From Phenylobacterium aquaticum (lineage in GTDB: Bacteria > Pseudomonadota > Alphaproteobacteria > Caulobacterales > Caulobacteraceae), in contig NZ_CANCLE010000088.1 of the NCBI RefSeq assembly GCF_947378715.1, positions 1 to 16,222 on the forward strand: a stretch of DNA of 16,222 nucleotides. Direction: 5' to 3'. Each line of letters starts with the position of its first letter. The first letter of the stretch is position 1. The position numbers and the translations under genes were made by a program. The notes below the pieces were generated by a model that was not told the DNA's origin, searched no databases, and worked only from the letters and a program-made list of their open reading frames with translations. Positions 1-6,720 of the stretch are shown here, piece after piece.

Positions 1-74
1 CAAAAATCTTGCGGGCTCGACACGGGAACCGGCCGGCCAAACTTCGCCCAAGTCCCCTCACAGGCCGGCGGCGC

Positions 75-428
75 CTAGGACGGATGGGCCAGCGTCCCCC
101 AGCCATCATAGCTGACCCCGTAGTCCTGCTCGATGACGAGCGCATCGAAGGTCAGCTGGCGCACCGCCGCTTCATCGGTGGTCTGATCGCGGCAAAGGTC
201 GATCGCCATGGCCCCGTCGTCGCAGTCGATGACCTGCGCCACAGCCCAACCCAGGGACTCGGCGGCGTCCGCCAGCCGCAGAATGGGCTCACGCCCGCCC
301 AGGAAATGGACATCCACGGAGCGCACCACCCGCGGGTCGTCGCCATTTTCCCGAAGCGACCGGATCACGTCGGCGTCGGCGGCGAGTTCAGCCTCCACAC
401 GTGCGGGATCAATAAGCTCAGACGGCAT
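75..428 (-). CDS. RraB-like ribonuclease E regulator
   Basis: This 117-residue acidic protein matches the RraB family (regulator of ribonuclease activity B). In Escherichia coli RraB binds RNase E and changes which transcripts the degradosome cleaves. Visible family features are the early stretch DVIRSLRENGDDP (about 18-30), the central segment LADAAESLGWAV, and the C-terminal YDGWGT signature, which E. coli RraB also carries. The ATG at 428 was chosen over upstream in-frame starts because a purine-rich GGGCGGGAG lies immediately before it and because upstream residues are Arg/Ser-rich and overlap the preceding gene. It lies 40 bp downstream of the lipoprotein gene on the same strand and may share its transcript. 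Family membership is fairly safe; the regulatory role in this organism is inferred. Confidence 0.75.
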   Translation of the reverse strand: MPSELIDPARVEAELAADADVIRSLRENGDDPRVVRSVDVHFLGGREPILRLADAAESLGWAVAQVIDCDDGAMAIDLCRDQTTDEAAVRQLTFDALVIEQDYGVSYDGWGTLAHPS

Positions 429-468
429 CTCCCGCCCCCTTTGCCCACACGCCCCACATCGCCCGCGT

Positions 469-852
469 TCATAGGCTCGTGACGTAAAACTGCACGCCGA
501 CAGACGTAGAGGCCCGCGTCGTCTTGTCGAACCTGATCTCGACGATCCACTCAGCCTGGGCCAACGGCCCGACCCCACGCGCACATCGACATCGATACAG
601 CCCCGAACTTACATCATCGTCCTCAGCGCAGGACCCGGCCGAGGCTCTGAACAATTGAATATATTGTTCAATCGGCGATCCAATCGGCAGCCGCCGCACC
701 AAGGCGTCACGCGCGATGGCGGCATTGACCTCCGGATCCGAGCTGATCGCATGGCTGTAGAGGTCGTGGCGAAGTCCGCCGCAGGCCCCTAACATCAGCA
801 AGGCGGATAGCAGCCCTGATCGGGCGATGGACTTGGCGAGCGCGTAGGGCAT
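469..852 (-). CDS. small outer-membrane-type lipoprotein, unknown function
   Basis: A 127-residue predicted lipoprotein. The N-terminus has basic residues, then a hydrophobic stretch ending in the lipobox LGAC with the acylated cysteine at position 24. The following Gly-Gly contains no Asp retention signal, so outer-membrane sorting is expected. The mature part has three further cysteines (GSC and CRC around residues 78-90) that could pair in the periplasm, and it ends in a beta-rich segment around WIVEIRF. The ATG at 852 puts the signal peptide at the N-terminus and has GAGGGT upstream; a start at 900 would add a basic extension before it. I do not recognise a named family. Esterase gene upstream, RraB-like gene downstream, same strand. 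Confidence 0.7.
   Translation of the reverse strand: MPYALAKSIARSGLLSALLMLGACGGLRHDLYSHAISSDPEVNAAIARDALVRRLPIGSPIEQYIQLFRASAGSCAEDDDVSSGLYRCRCARGVGPLAQAEWIVEIRFDKTTRASTSVGVQFYVTSL
649..672. repeat. AT-rich nested dyad inside the lipoprotein gene
   Basis: GAACAAT, 7 bases, ATTGTTC (649-669) is a perfect 7-bp inverted repeat. A second, overlapping dyad ATTGAA, 7 bases, TTCAAT occupies 654-672. The roughly 24-bp patch is strikingly AT-rich against its GC-rich surroundings. It lies within codons for the IEQYIQLF part of the lipoprotein, so it could be chance driven by those residues or a binding site. No function can be assigned from sequence. Confidence 0.4.
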
Positions 853-944
853 CGGATGGACCCTCACCCGCACACCCTGGAATTTCAAGGCCCGCCGCAC
901 ACGTTCGAGGGGTTGGCGGTCACGCCCAAGCGGTCAAAGGCTCC

Positions 945-2690
945 CTACCCACACCGCCCCGCCGCCGCCCGGACCTCGGCGCTGTCCTTCGCCAGCCCCT
1001 GCAGGATCTGGCACCGCTGCTCATCCCCCTTCAGGCTCGGATCGGCCAGCAGGTCGCTCGCGATCCGCGCCGGGCTCTCGTGGTCGGCGATCATCCGCAC
1101 CCCGCCGCCGGCGGTGCTGTCGAACACCATCAGGTTCGTGGCGCCCGGGGCGCTCGACCACGTCTTCCACTCCGGCAAGGTCCCGTCCACGCCCCGCCCC
1201 GGCGCGCCGGTGGCCGCGAAATTGGCCCAGTAGCTCATCATCGTGTCCGACAGCGCGATCCGCCCCGGCGCATTGTCCTTGTTGAAGGCCAGCGGATCGA
1301 AGGCGCCCAGCAGCTTGAAATGGCCGAACACGAAGGGGATCTCCAGGCTGTGGCCGGCGCCCAGCAGTTGGCCCAGGTCGGTCACCAGGATCCTGCCCTC
1401 CTCCTTCCAGTCGAAGCGATAGGTCCAGACCCGGCTCTGGCCGCCGGCGACCATGCGGGCGGCGGGGCCATCCACCGCGTTCGAGCGCCACATGCGGCTC
1501 GGATAGAGCGAGGCCGCCTCATAGAAGGCCGGGTCGCGGGGGATCGGCAGCCTGCCGCCGACATAGGTCACGAACTTCGGATTGAGCGCGTTGAACAGCT
1601 TCATCTCGTCGTGATTGGTGCCGGTGATCACCGGCACGGCGTTGTAGCCGGCCGGGTTGTCCAGGCCGGAATCCAGCCCCGCAGCGGGGATCACCACCCC
1701 GTCGGCGATCAGGCGGAAGGGGTCGAGCTGGCGGCCCTCGATCCTGTAGGCGTCGAACAGCGCGCTGACCGGGACGGCGCGCAGGGCCGCGCCGCTGACC
1801 GGCTTGCCGGTCCCGACCAGGGCCTGGGCGATCTTCAGGCCGGCTTCCGGACGGTCGCCGGTCTCACCCTCGGCCAGGGCCAGGGGCTCGGACTTGAAGC
1901 CGCCGGACTGGACGATGGCGCGCTGGAACAGGCCCTTGGCGCGCGGGCTGGTCAGCAGGGTCGCGACGTTCTGGCCCCCGGCGCTCTCGCCGAAGATGGT
2001 CACCCGGCCGGTGTCGCCGCCGAACGCCGCGCCATTGGCCTGGATCCATTGCAGCGCCTGGATCTGGTCGAGCGTGCCGAAATTCGCCGAGGCGTCGTCG
2101 GGGACCGAGCCGCCGGCCCGCAAGGCCGGATGGGCGAACCAGCCCAGGGCGCCAATGCGATACTGGACCACCACCACAACCACCTTGAACCGGGCGGCCA
2201 GAGCCGAGCCGTCATATTGCTCGGCCCGGCCCCAGGTGTTGGAGCCGCCATGGATCCACATCATGATCGGCAGCCTGGCCGTGGCCGCCGCCTGCGCCGT
2301 CATCGGCGGGGCGTAGACGTCCAGATAGAGGCAGTCCTCCTGGCCGGCGATCTGGCCGTATTTCTCCTTGCCCACCCCGTCGAGCGCACTGAGCTGTTGC
2401 GGGCACCAGGGGGCGGGCTTGGTGGAGATGCGCTGCGCCGTCCAGGGCTCGGCCGGGCGCGGCGCCCGCCAGCGCAAGGGCCCCACCGGCGGCTTGGCGA
2501 AGGGAATGGCCCGCCAGGCCTGAGCGCCGGTCTCGGCGTCCACATAGCCAACGACCGGGCCGTCCTTCAGGGTGCGGGCGGTCGCGGGATCGGGGGCGCG
2601 TTCGGGCGCATTGGCCGGCGTCTGGCCCTGAGCCGCCAGGGCGATCGAAGCCGCCAGGCACCCCGCGATGATCGAAACCCAACGCGTCAT
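945..2690 (-). CDS. secreted type-B carboxylesterase
   Basis: A 581-residue carboxylesterase/lipase of the type-B (cholinesterase-like, alpha/beta-hydrolase) family, which hydrolyses carboxylic esters. A cleavable signal peptide occupies about residues 1-24, so the enzyme should be exported. Seen in order: the type-B signature EDCLYLDVY (118-126), the oxyanion-hole motif HGG (147-149), the nucleophile elbow GESAGG with Ser236, the acid Glu362 in GTNHDEM, and His447 in GAGHSLEIPFVFG. The triad is therefore complete and the length is normal. The ATG at 2690 follows AAAGGGGGG at good spacing and starts directly at the signal peptide; the longer reading from 2747 lacks this support. It lies 103 bp downstream of the Nramp-like gene. 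The physiological substrate cannot be read from sequence. Confidence 0.92.
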   Translation of the reverse strand: MTRWVSIIAGCLAASIALAAQGQTPANAPERAPDPATARTLKDGPVVGYVDAETGAQAWRAIPFAKPPVGPLRWRAPRPAEPWTAQRISTKPAPWCPQQLSALDGVGKEKYGQIAGQEDCLYLDVYAPPMTAQAAATARLPIMMWIHGGSNTWGRAEQYDGSALAARFKVVVVVVQYRIGALGWFAHPALRAGGSVPDDASANFGTLDQIQALQWIQANGAAFGGDTGRVTIFGESAGGQNVATLLTSPRAKGLFQRAIVQSGGFKSEPLALAEGETGDRPEAGLKIAQALVGTGKPVSGAALRAVPVSALFDAYRIEGRQLDPFRLIADGVVIPAAGLDSGLDNPAGYNAVPVITGTNHDEMKLFNALNPKFVTYVGGRLPIPRDPAFYEAASLYPSRMWRSNAVDGPAARMVAGGQSRVWTYRFDWKEEGRILVTDLGQLLGAGHSLEIPFVFGHFKLLGAFDPLAFNKDNAPGRIALSDTMMSYWANFAATGAPGRGVDGTLPEWKTWSSAPGATNLMVFDSTAGGGVRMIADHESPARIASDLLADPSLKGDEQRCQILQGLAKDSAEVRAAAGRCG

Positions 2691-2763
2691 GACATCCCCC
2701 CTTTGATCTTTGTCTGGAGGGATAGGGGAATCGCGACGGCGGCGCATTCAATTCCCGAGCGCC

Positions 2764-2791
2764 AGGGCCGTCAGATATTAATCCCGGCCCT
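2764..2791 (-). terminator. hairpin downstream of the Nramp-like gene
   Basis: A perfect 7-bp stem (AGGGCCG / CGGCCCT) encloses a 14-nt AT-rich loop, starting 2 bp after the transporter stop codon on the minus strand. No T-run follows, so it is either a weak intrinsic terminator or a 3'-end processing or stability structure between transporter and esterase. Position and stem are seen; function is inferred. Confidence 0.4.
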
Positions 2792-2793
2792 TC

Positions 2794-4071
2794 TCATCCT
2801 GCGCCCAGCTGGGTGAACATCACCGCCGAGGCCATCGCCATGATCGCCACCGCCGCCCAGCCGACCACGCGCTGCAGGAACGTCGCGGTGAAGCGGCCCA
2901 TGATCGATCGGCGGGTGGCGACCAGCATGATCACCGCCATCAGCGGCACGGCGATGACGCCATTGACCACGGCGCTCCAGAACAGGGCCTGGATCGGATC
3001 GAGCGGCGAATAGCTGAGCGCCAGGCCGGCCAGGATGGCCACGGCGATCACGCCGTAGAAGCCGGTGGCGTCCCGGAGCCGGCGCTCCAACCCCTCCTCC
3101 CAGCCCAGGGTCTCGGAGAACGCATAGGCGGCCGAGCCGGCCAGGGTCGGTATGGCGAGCAGGCCGGTGCCGATGATGCCCAGGGCGAACAGGGCGAAGG
3201 CGAAGTCCCCGGCGATGGGGCGCAGCGCATTGGCCGCCTGGCCCGCCGTCTTGATCTCGGTCACCCCGGCCGCGTGCAGGGTCACCGCCGTCGACAGGAT
3301 GATGAAGAAGGCGATCAGGTTGGAGAAGCCCATGCCGACATAGGTGTCCCAGCCGATCCGCTTCAGGGCGGCCGGCGCCTCCCGGGGCGCCTCGGTCAGG
3401 GGGTGCTGGCCGGCCGGGGCGATGTCCTCCACCTCCTCCGAGGCCTGCCAGAAGAACAGATAGGGGCTGATGGTGGTGCCGAAGACGGCGACCACCAGGG
3501 TGGCCTCTGCGGCCGTGAACTTCAGCTTCGGCCGGAAGGTGGCGTGCAGCACCTCGCGCCAGGGGGCATGGACGATGAAGGCCACCGCCACATAGGCGAA
3601 CAGGGCGAGCGTCAGCCACTTCAGGAACCGCACATAGCGGTGGTAGGGCACGAAGATCTGCAGGGCCAAGGTCAGCAGGGCGAAGCCGGCCGTATAGAGA
3701 TGCTGGTCGCCGCCAATCACCAGGGCGGCCGCCTCGCCCATCGAGGCCAGGTCGGCGGCGATGTTCAGGATGTTGGCGACCAGCAGCAGGCCGACCACCG
3801 AGATCACCACCCAGGGCGGGAAGACCCGCTTGATATTGGACGCCAGCCCGCGCCCGCTGACCCGCCCGATCCGCGCGCAGACCGACTGGAAGGCGGCCAT
3901 GAACGGATAGGTCAGGACCACGGTCCACAGCATCTGCAGGCCGAAGCCGGCGCCGGCCTGGGAATAGGTGGCGATGCCGCTCGGGTCGTCGTCGGCGGCC
4001 CCGGTGATCAGGCCAGGCCCCAGGGCCGTGAAGGGGTTGAAGCGACGTGGGCGTCCGGAACGATCAGTCAC
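2794..4071 (-). CDS. Nramp-superfamily divalent metal transporter, non-canonical metal site
   Basis: A 425-residue polytopic inner-membrane protein of the Nramp superfamily (LeuT fold). It has about eleven hydrophobic segments, and the first begins with the family pattern LGPGLITGAADDDPSG. In canonical Mn2+/Fe2+ Nramps the TM1 motif is DPGN and the TM6 motif is MPH. Here they read DPSG (29-32) and SPY (202-204, within GTTISPYLFFWQ), followed by acidic SEEVED. Only the TM1 aspartate is kept. This resembles divergent Nramp branches, including the Nramp-related Mg2+ transporters, so the ion should not be assumed to be manganese. Translation starts at GTG 4071, preceded by AGGAGACGTC, a strong ribosome binding site; no in-frame ATG lies closer to the conserved start. 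A hairpin follows the stop codon. Confidence 0.88.
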   Translation of the reverse strand: MTDRSGRPRRFNPFTALGPGLITGAADDDPSGIATYSQAGAGFGLQMLWTVVLTYPFMAAFQSVCARIGRVSGRGLASNIKRVFPPWVVISVVGLLLVANILNIAADLASMGEAAALVIGGDQHLYTAGFALLTLALQIFVPYHRYVRFLKWLTLALFAYVAVAFIVHAPWREVLHATFRPKLKFTAAEATLVVAVFGTTISPYLFFWQASEEVEDIAPAGQHPLTEAPREAPAALKRIGWDTYVGMGFSNLIAFFIILSTAVTLHAAGVTEIKTAGQAANALRPIAGDFAFALFALGIIGTGLLAIPTLAGSAAYAFSETLGWEEGLERRLRDATGFYGVIAVAILAGLALSYSPLDPIQALFWSAVVNGVIAVPLMAVIMLVATRRSIMGRFTATFLQRVVGWAAVAIMAMASAVMFTQLGAG

Positions 4072-4341
4072 GACGTCTCCTGGGCGCCCCGCGCGCCGCC
4101 GGACGGAACCATGCGCAAGCCGGCCCCGGCCTGTCGAGCGGCGAGCGGCTTTTTGACGCCGACGTCAGATCATTGACCCCACCCGATCCGGGGCGCACTG
4201 TCAGCTCAGTGCCCAGCTTCGCCGGGCGCGGATAGGGCGCGCGCCGGCGGCCCTGCAAGACCAGCCGGTCACGCCCTTTTCGGGCGCCCGTCGCTACTGG
4301 GACCGAGGCATCGTCCTCCAATCAGAACGCGAGGGAACGTT
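4072..4341. promoter_or_regulatory. 270-bp divergent spacer with a TGACG dyad
   Basis: The largest gene-free stretch of the window separates the GTG start of the transporter (minus) from the 55-residue gene (plus). It holds a 5-4-5 inverted repeat TGACG-CCGA-CGTCA at 4154-4167, which overlaps the Caulobacter -35-like TTGACGC, and a short hairpin CGCCC-TTTTC-GGGCG at 4272-4286. I could not find a convincing -10 at the right spacing on either strand. The dyad is a candidate operator for the metal transporter; this is inference only. No further gene or RNA is visible. Confidence 0.3.
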
Positions 4342-4509
4342 ATGCAGTCAGAGACCGGCCCAAAGGCCGAAGTCCGTCATCATCGTAAGGGCCACCTTCT
4401 GGAGCGCTTCGAAGGCGCGACAGACTTGCTCGTCGTGGGCATCATCATCGCCCTGGGCGCCGCCATGCTGATCGGCCTGCTCACCGCCCAGGGTCACGTC
4501 ACCTGGTAG
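4342..4509 (+). CDS. 55-residue single-span membrane protein
   Basis: A short frame encoding 55 residues. The N-terminal half is polar and His/Lys/Arg-rich (KAEVRHHRKG), followed by an amphipathic LLERFEGATD and one clean transmembrane segment at about 29-48 (LLVVGIIIALGAAMLIGLL). It ends in a short polar tail finishing HVTW. The positive-inside pattern suggests a cytoplasmic N-terminus. GAGGGA lies 6 bases before the ATG. Its last 11 bases overlap the end of the convergent acetyltransferase gene (4499-4509). I do not recognise a family. The compositional layout, ribosome binding site and sensible topology argue that it is real. It opens the plus strand after the long spacer, divergent from the transporter. 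Confidence 0.6.
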   Translation: MQSETGPKAEVRHHRKGHLLERFEGATDLLVVGIIIALGAAMLIGLLTAQGHVTW

Positions 4510-5041
4510 GCGGCGCGGACCCATCCAACCGGCGCGCCAGGACCAGATCGTCATAGACCTGGGCGCCCACCTGAAACTTGCGAACGCCCGCCTGGGCGAA
4601 CCCCTGGCGGGCGTAGAAGGCTATGGCTGTGTCGTTCTCGCCATATACGCCCAGCAGCAGGCGTAGCGCGCCCTGGCTCCGCGCCGCCTCGACCACTGCG
4701 CCCATCAGGGCCGCCCCCGTTCCGCCCCCATGGAACCGGTGCAGCAGATAGAGGCGCTTGAGCTCCATGTCCCCGGGCTCCGTCGCCCCCGGCAGGTCCG
4801 GCGGGCTCAGCACCGCATAGCCGACCAGCGCCCCGCCCGGCGCGATCTCCGCCCCCCAGATCCGATAGGCCGGGTCGGCCAGCCAGGCCGCATAGCGCGC
4901 CTGCGCGTGCTCGTGGGCGCAATGGTGGGCGATGTCGGCGGCCGGCAGGCTGTCGGCATAGCTCTGCAGAAACGTGGCTTGGCCCACCAGGGCCAGGGCC
5001 GCCGCGTCGGCCGGGCCGCAGGGTCGGATCGTGATCGTCAT
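4499..5041 (-). CDS. GNAT-family N-acetyltransferase
   Basis: A 180-residue acetyltransferase of the GNAT fold, which uses acetyl-CoA to acetylate an amine. The acetyl-CoA pyrophosphate-binding motif A is clear: ELKRLYLLHRFHGGGTGAALM (about 93-113) contains the R-x-x-G-x-G/A loop on a beta-bulge. Motif B (VYGENDTAIAFYARQGF, 132-148) follows. The ELKRLYLL lead-in resembles PaiA-type polyamine and small-molecule acetyltransferases, but the acceptor cannot be deduced. The ATG at 5041 has GAGG six bases upstream; that same stretch, GCTAGAGG, also resembles a Caulobacter -10, so a ribosome binding site and a leaderless start are both possible. It diverges from the dehydrogenase across 102 bp and overlaps the 55-residue gene tail to tail. 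Confidence 0.88.
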   Translation of the reverse strand: MTITIRPCGPADAAALALVGQATFLQSYADSLPAADIAHHCAHEHAQARYAAWLADPAYRIWGAEIAPGGALVGYAVLSPPDLPGATEPGDMELKRLYLLHRFHGGGTGAALMGAVVEAARSQGALRLLLGVYGENDTAIAFYARQGFAQAGVRKFQVGAQVYDDLVLARRLDGSAPPTR

Positions 5042-5143
5042 GATCGGCCTCTAGCACAGCCTGCGAAGCTTTGAAGCTGGGCAAGGGCCAGGCTCTCGGC
5101 TAGGCGTGATGCAACCAGGTTATCAACGATAAGGGGAAACGAC

Positions 5144-5944
5144 ATGGGCGGACGGGTAGCTGGCAAGGTGGCGCTGATCACCGGTGGCGCAAGCGGCATC
5201 GGGCGCAGCAGCGCCGAGCGTCTGGCCGAGGAAGGCGCCATCGTCGTCCTCACCGACCTGCAGGACGCCAAGGGCGCCGAGGCGGTCGCCGCCATCCAGG
5301 CCCAGGGCGGCCAGGCCGAATATCATCACCACGACGTCACGGTCGAAGCCGACTGGATCGCCGTCGCCCAGGCGATCAAGGCCCGGCATGGCCGGCTAGA
5401 CATCCTGGTCAACAACGCCGGGGTCGCCTTTTCCGGCTCGGTGGTCGACATGCCGCTGGCCCAGTTCCAGCTGCAGAACGCCATCAATATCGACGGGGTG
5501 TTCCTGGGGGTGAAGCATTCGCTACCGGTGATGCGGCTGTCCGGCGACGGCGGCTCGATCATCAACATGTCCTCGGTGGCCGGCCTCAAGGGCTCGGCGA
5601 TTCTGGCCGGCTATTGCGCGTCCAAGGGCGCGGTGCGGCTGTTCACCAAGTCGGTGGCCCTGGAATGCGCCAGCGTGAAGGATGGGGTGCGGGTGAATTC
5701 GGTCCATCCCGGCATCATCGAGACCCCGATCTGGGACACCATCGTCGGCACCGGCGAACCCGGCGACAACGCCCGCCCCTCGCGCCCCGCGACCCTGGAC
5801 GCCATGACCGCCGACGCCGTGCCCTTGGGCAAGAAGGGCTGGCCGGAGGATATCGCCAATGGCGTGCTGTGGCTGGCCTCGGAGGAGAGCCGTTATGTCA
5901 CCGGCGCGGAGCTGGTCATCGATGGCGGCTTCTCGATCCGCTGA
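5144..5944 (+). CDS. short-chain dehydrogenase/reductase (SDR), NAD type
   Basis: A 266-residue classical SDR oxidoreductase. It has the dinucleotide-binding motif TGGASGIG (13-20), NNAG (90-93), the structural Asn114, catalytic Ser143/Ser144, Tyr157 and Lys161 in YCASK, and the C-terminal GAELVIDGGF. Asp38 at the end of the second beta strand (VVLTDLQ) favours NAD(H) over NADP(H). The PG motif (HPGIIETPIW, 188-197) is intact. Overall it resembles cyclic-alcohol and hydroxysteroid dehydrogenases, but SDR substrates cannot be read from sequence. The ATG follows AAGGGGAAACGAC, a good ribosome binding site. It appears to be transcribed alone; a strong hairpin lies about 57 bp past its stop and could also end its transcript. 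Confidence 0.93.
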   Translation: MGGRVAGKVALITGGASGIGRSSAERLAEEGAIVVLTDLQDAKGAEAVAAIQAQGGQAEYHHHDVTVEADWIAVAQAIKARHGRLDILVNNAGVAFSGSVVDMPLAQFQLQNAINIDGVFLGVKHSLPVMRLSGDGGSIINMSSVAGLKGSAILAGYCASKGAVRLFTKSVALECASVKDGVRVNSVHPGIIETPIWDTIVGTGEPGDNARPSRPATLDAMTADAVPLGKKGWPEDIANGVLWLASEESRYVTGAELVIDGGFSIR

Positions 5945-6001
5945 CCCAGACAACCTGCGCGGCACGGCCTCCGCACGACAATCTTAGGCTGGATTTCCCG
6001 C

Positions 6002-6036
6002 CCCCTCGGACGTAGCTTCACCTGGCGTCCGGGGGG
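6002..6036 (+). promoter_or_regulatory. hairpin sequestering the next gene's ribosome binding site
   Basis: Bases 6002-6012 (CCCCTCGGACG) pair with 6026-6036 (CGTCCGGGGGG) to give an 11-bp stem with one T-G wobble and a 13-nt loop. The 3' arm contains the GGGGGG core of the Shine-Dalgarno GGGGGGAG for the ATG at 6046. In an RNA that begins upstream of 6002, this site would be buried. It may be a translational control element, a terminator of the dehydrogenase transcript, or irrelevant if transcription starts inside it. Confidence 0.5.
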
Positions 6037-6045
6037 AGCCGCGCC

Positions 6046-6720
6046 ATGGACCTTGAGAAGTCACTGACCTTCGCGGAGACCTACGCCCGCGAATATGTGC
6101 GCTACCTGCTGGAGTTCTTCGGCCGCGCGCCCGACGCCGTGAACCCCAAGGACGCCCGCACGCCCGAAGGCAAGGTGGTGCTGTTCGCCATGCTCAGCGC
6201 CGCGCTGGGCGCCTTTCTCGGTCAGAAGTTCATCAGCGGTGGGGCGATCGCCCAGGGCGATCTGATGATCCGCGTCCTGCTGGAATTCCTCTACTGGCTC
6301 TCGTTGTCGATCCTGCTCGAGCTGTCCCTGTTCGTCCTGCGCGCAGCGCCGGATTTCATGGACTCGATCCTGACCACTCTGAAGGTCCTGCCGGTCGCCT
6401 ACGCCATGTCCGGCTTCGCGGCGTTCCTGGCCTACAACCTCGCCCTGGCCTTCATGGCGGACCCGGTCGCCGAACCGGAAGGACCGCATAACGCCGCCCG
6501 GGCCGCGGCGGCCTTCGCCGAGCTGGCGGTCTGCGCCGTCTATCTTCCCACCAGCCTGCGCCGACTGCACAAGACCGGCTGGCTCCGCGCGATCCTCGCC
6601 AGCCTGATGGTCCTGCTGGTGATCTCCATGGTGCACTTCACCGCCTACTGGACGACCGTGAAGGCGCCCGCCAGTCCCACCCATGCGATCACTGCCCCCG
6701 CCGGAGCGCCTCGGACATGA
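6046..6720 (+). CDS. multi-span inner-membrane protein, unknown function
   Basis: A 224-residue membrane protein with no family that I recognise. A soluble N-terminal stretch of about 40 residues, rich in Glu, Tyr and Arg, precedes about five hydrophobic segments (approximately 44-64, 73-97, 110-136, 149-168 and 180-200). The third-to-fourth loop carries DPVAEPEGPH, and the tail is short and Pro/Ala-rich. The ATG at 6046 has GGGGGGAG 7 bases upstream, lying inside the hairpin described separately. Its TGA overlaps the ATG of the OmpA-domain gene (ATGA, 6717-6720), so the two are translationally coupled and probably act together at the envelope. The joint role is inferred from this coupling alone. 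Confidence 0.75.
   Translation: MDLEKSLTFAETYAREYVRYLLEFFGRAPDAVNPKDARTPEGKVVLFAMLSAALGAFLGQKFISGGAIAQGDLMIRVLLEFLYWLSLSILLELSLFVLRAAPDFMDSILTTLKVLPVAYAMSGFAAFLAYNLALAFMADPVAEPEGPHNAARAAAAFAELAVCAVYLPTSLRRLHKTGWLRAILASLMVLLVISMVHFTAYWTTVKAPASPTHAITAPAGAPRT

Noticed and set aside
1..74. Possible gene end or RNA at the left edge
   Set aside because: Only 74 bases lie beyond the RraB-like stop; no frame, hairpin or tRNA-like fold can be supported there.
1080..2816. Long plus-strand open frame of 578 residues opposite the esterase
   Set aside because: It is a GC-driven shadow: Arg/Gly/Ala/His-rich, no domain, no ribosome binding site, and exactly antiparallel to a gene with a complete catalytic triad.
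2771..3928. 385-residue minus-strand frame overlapping the Nramp-like gene
   Set aside because: Same strand but another frame; composition is Gly/Arg/Pro/Ala-rich and lacks membrane segments, whereas the chosen frame has the family motifs and a strong ribosome binding site.
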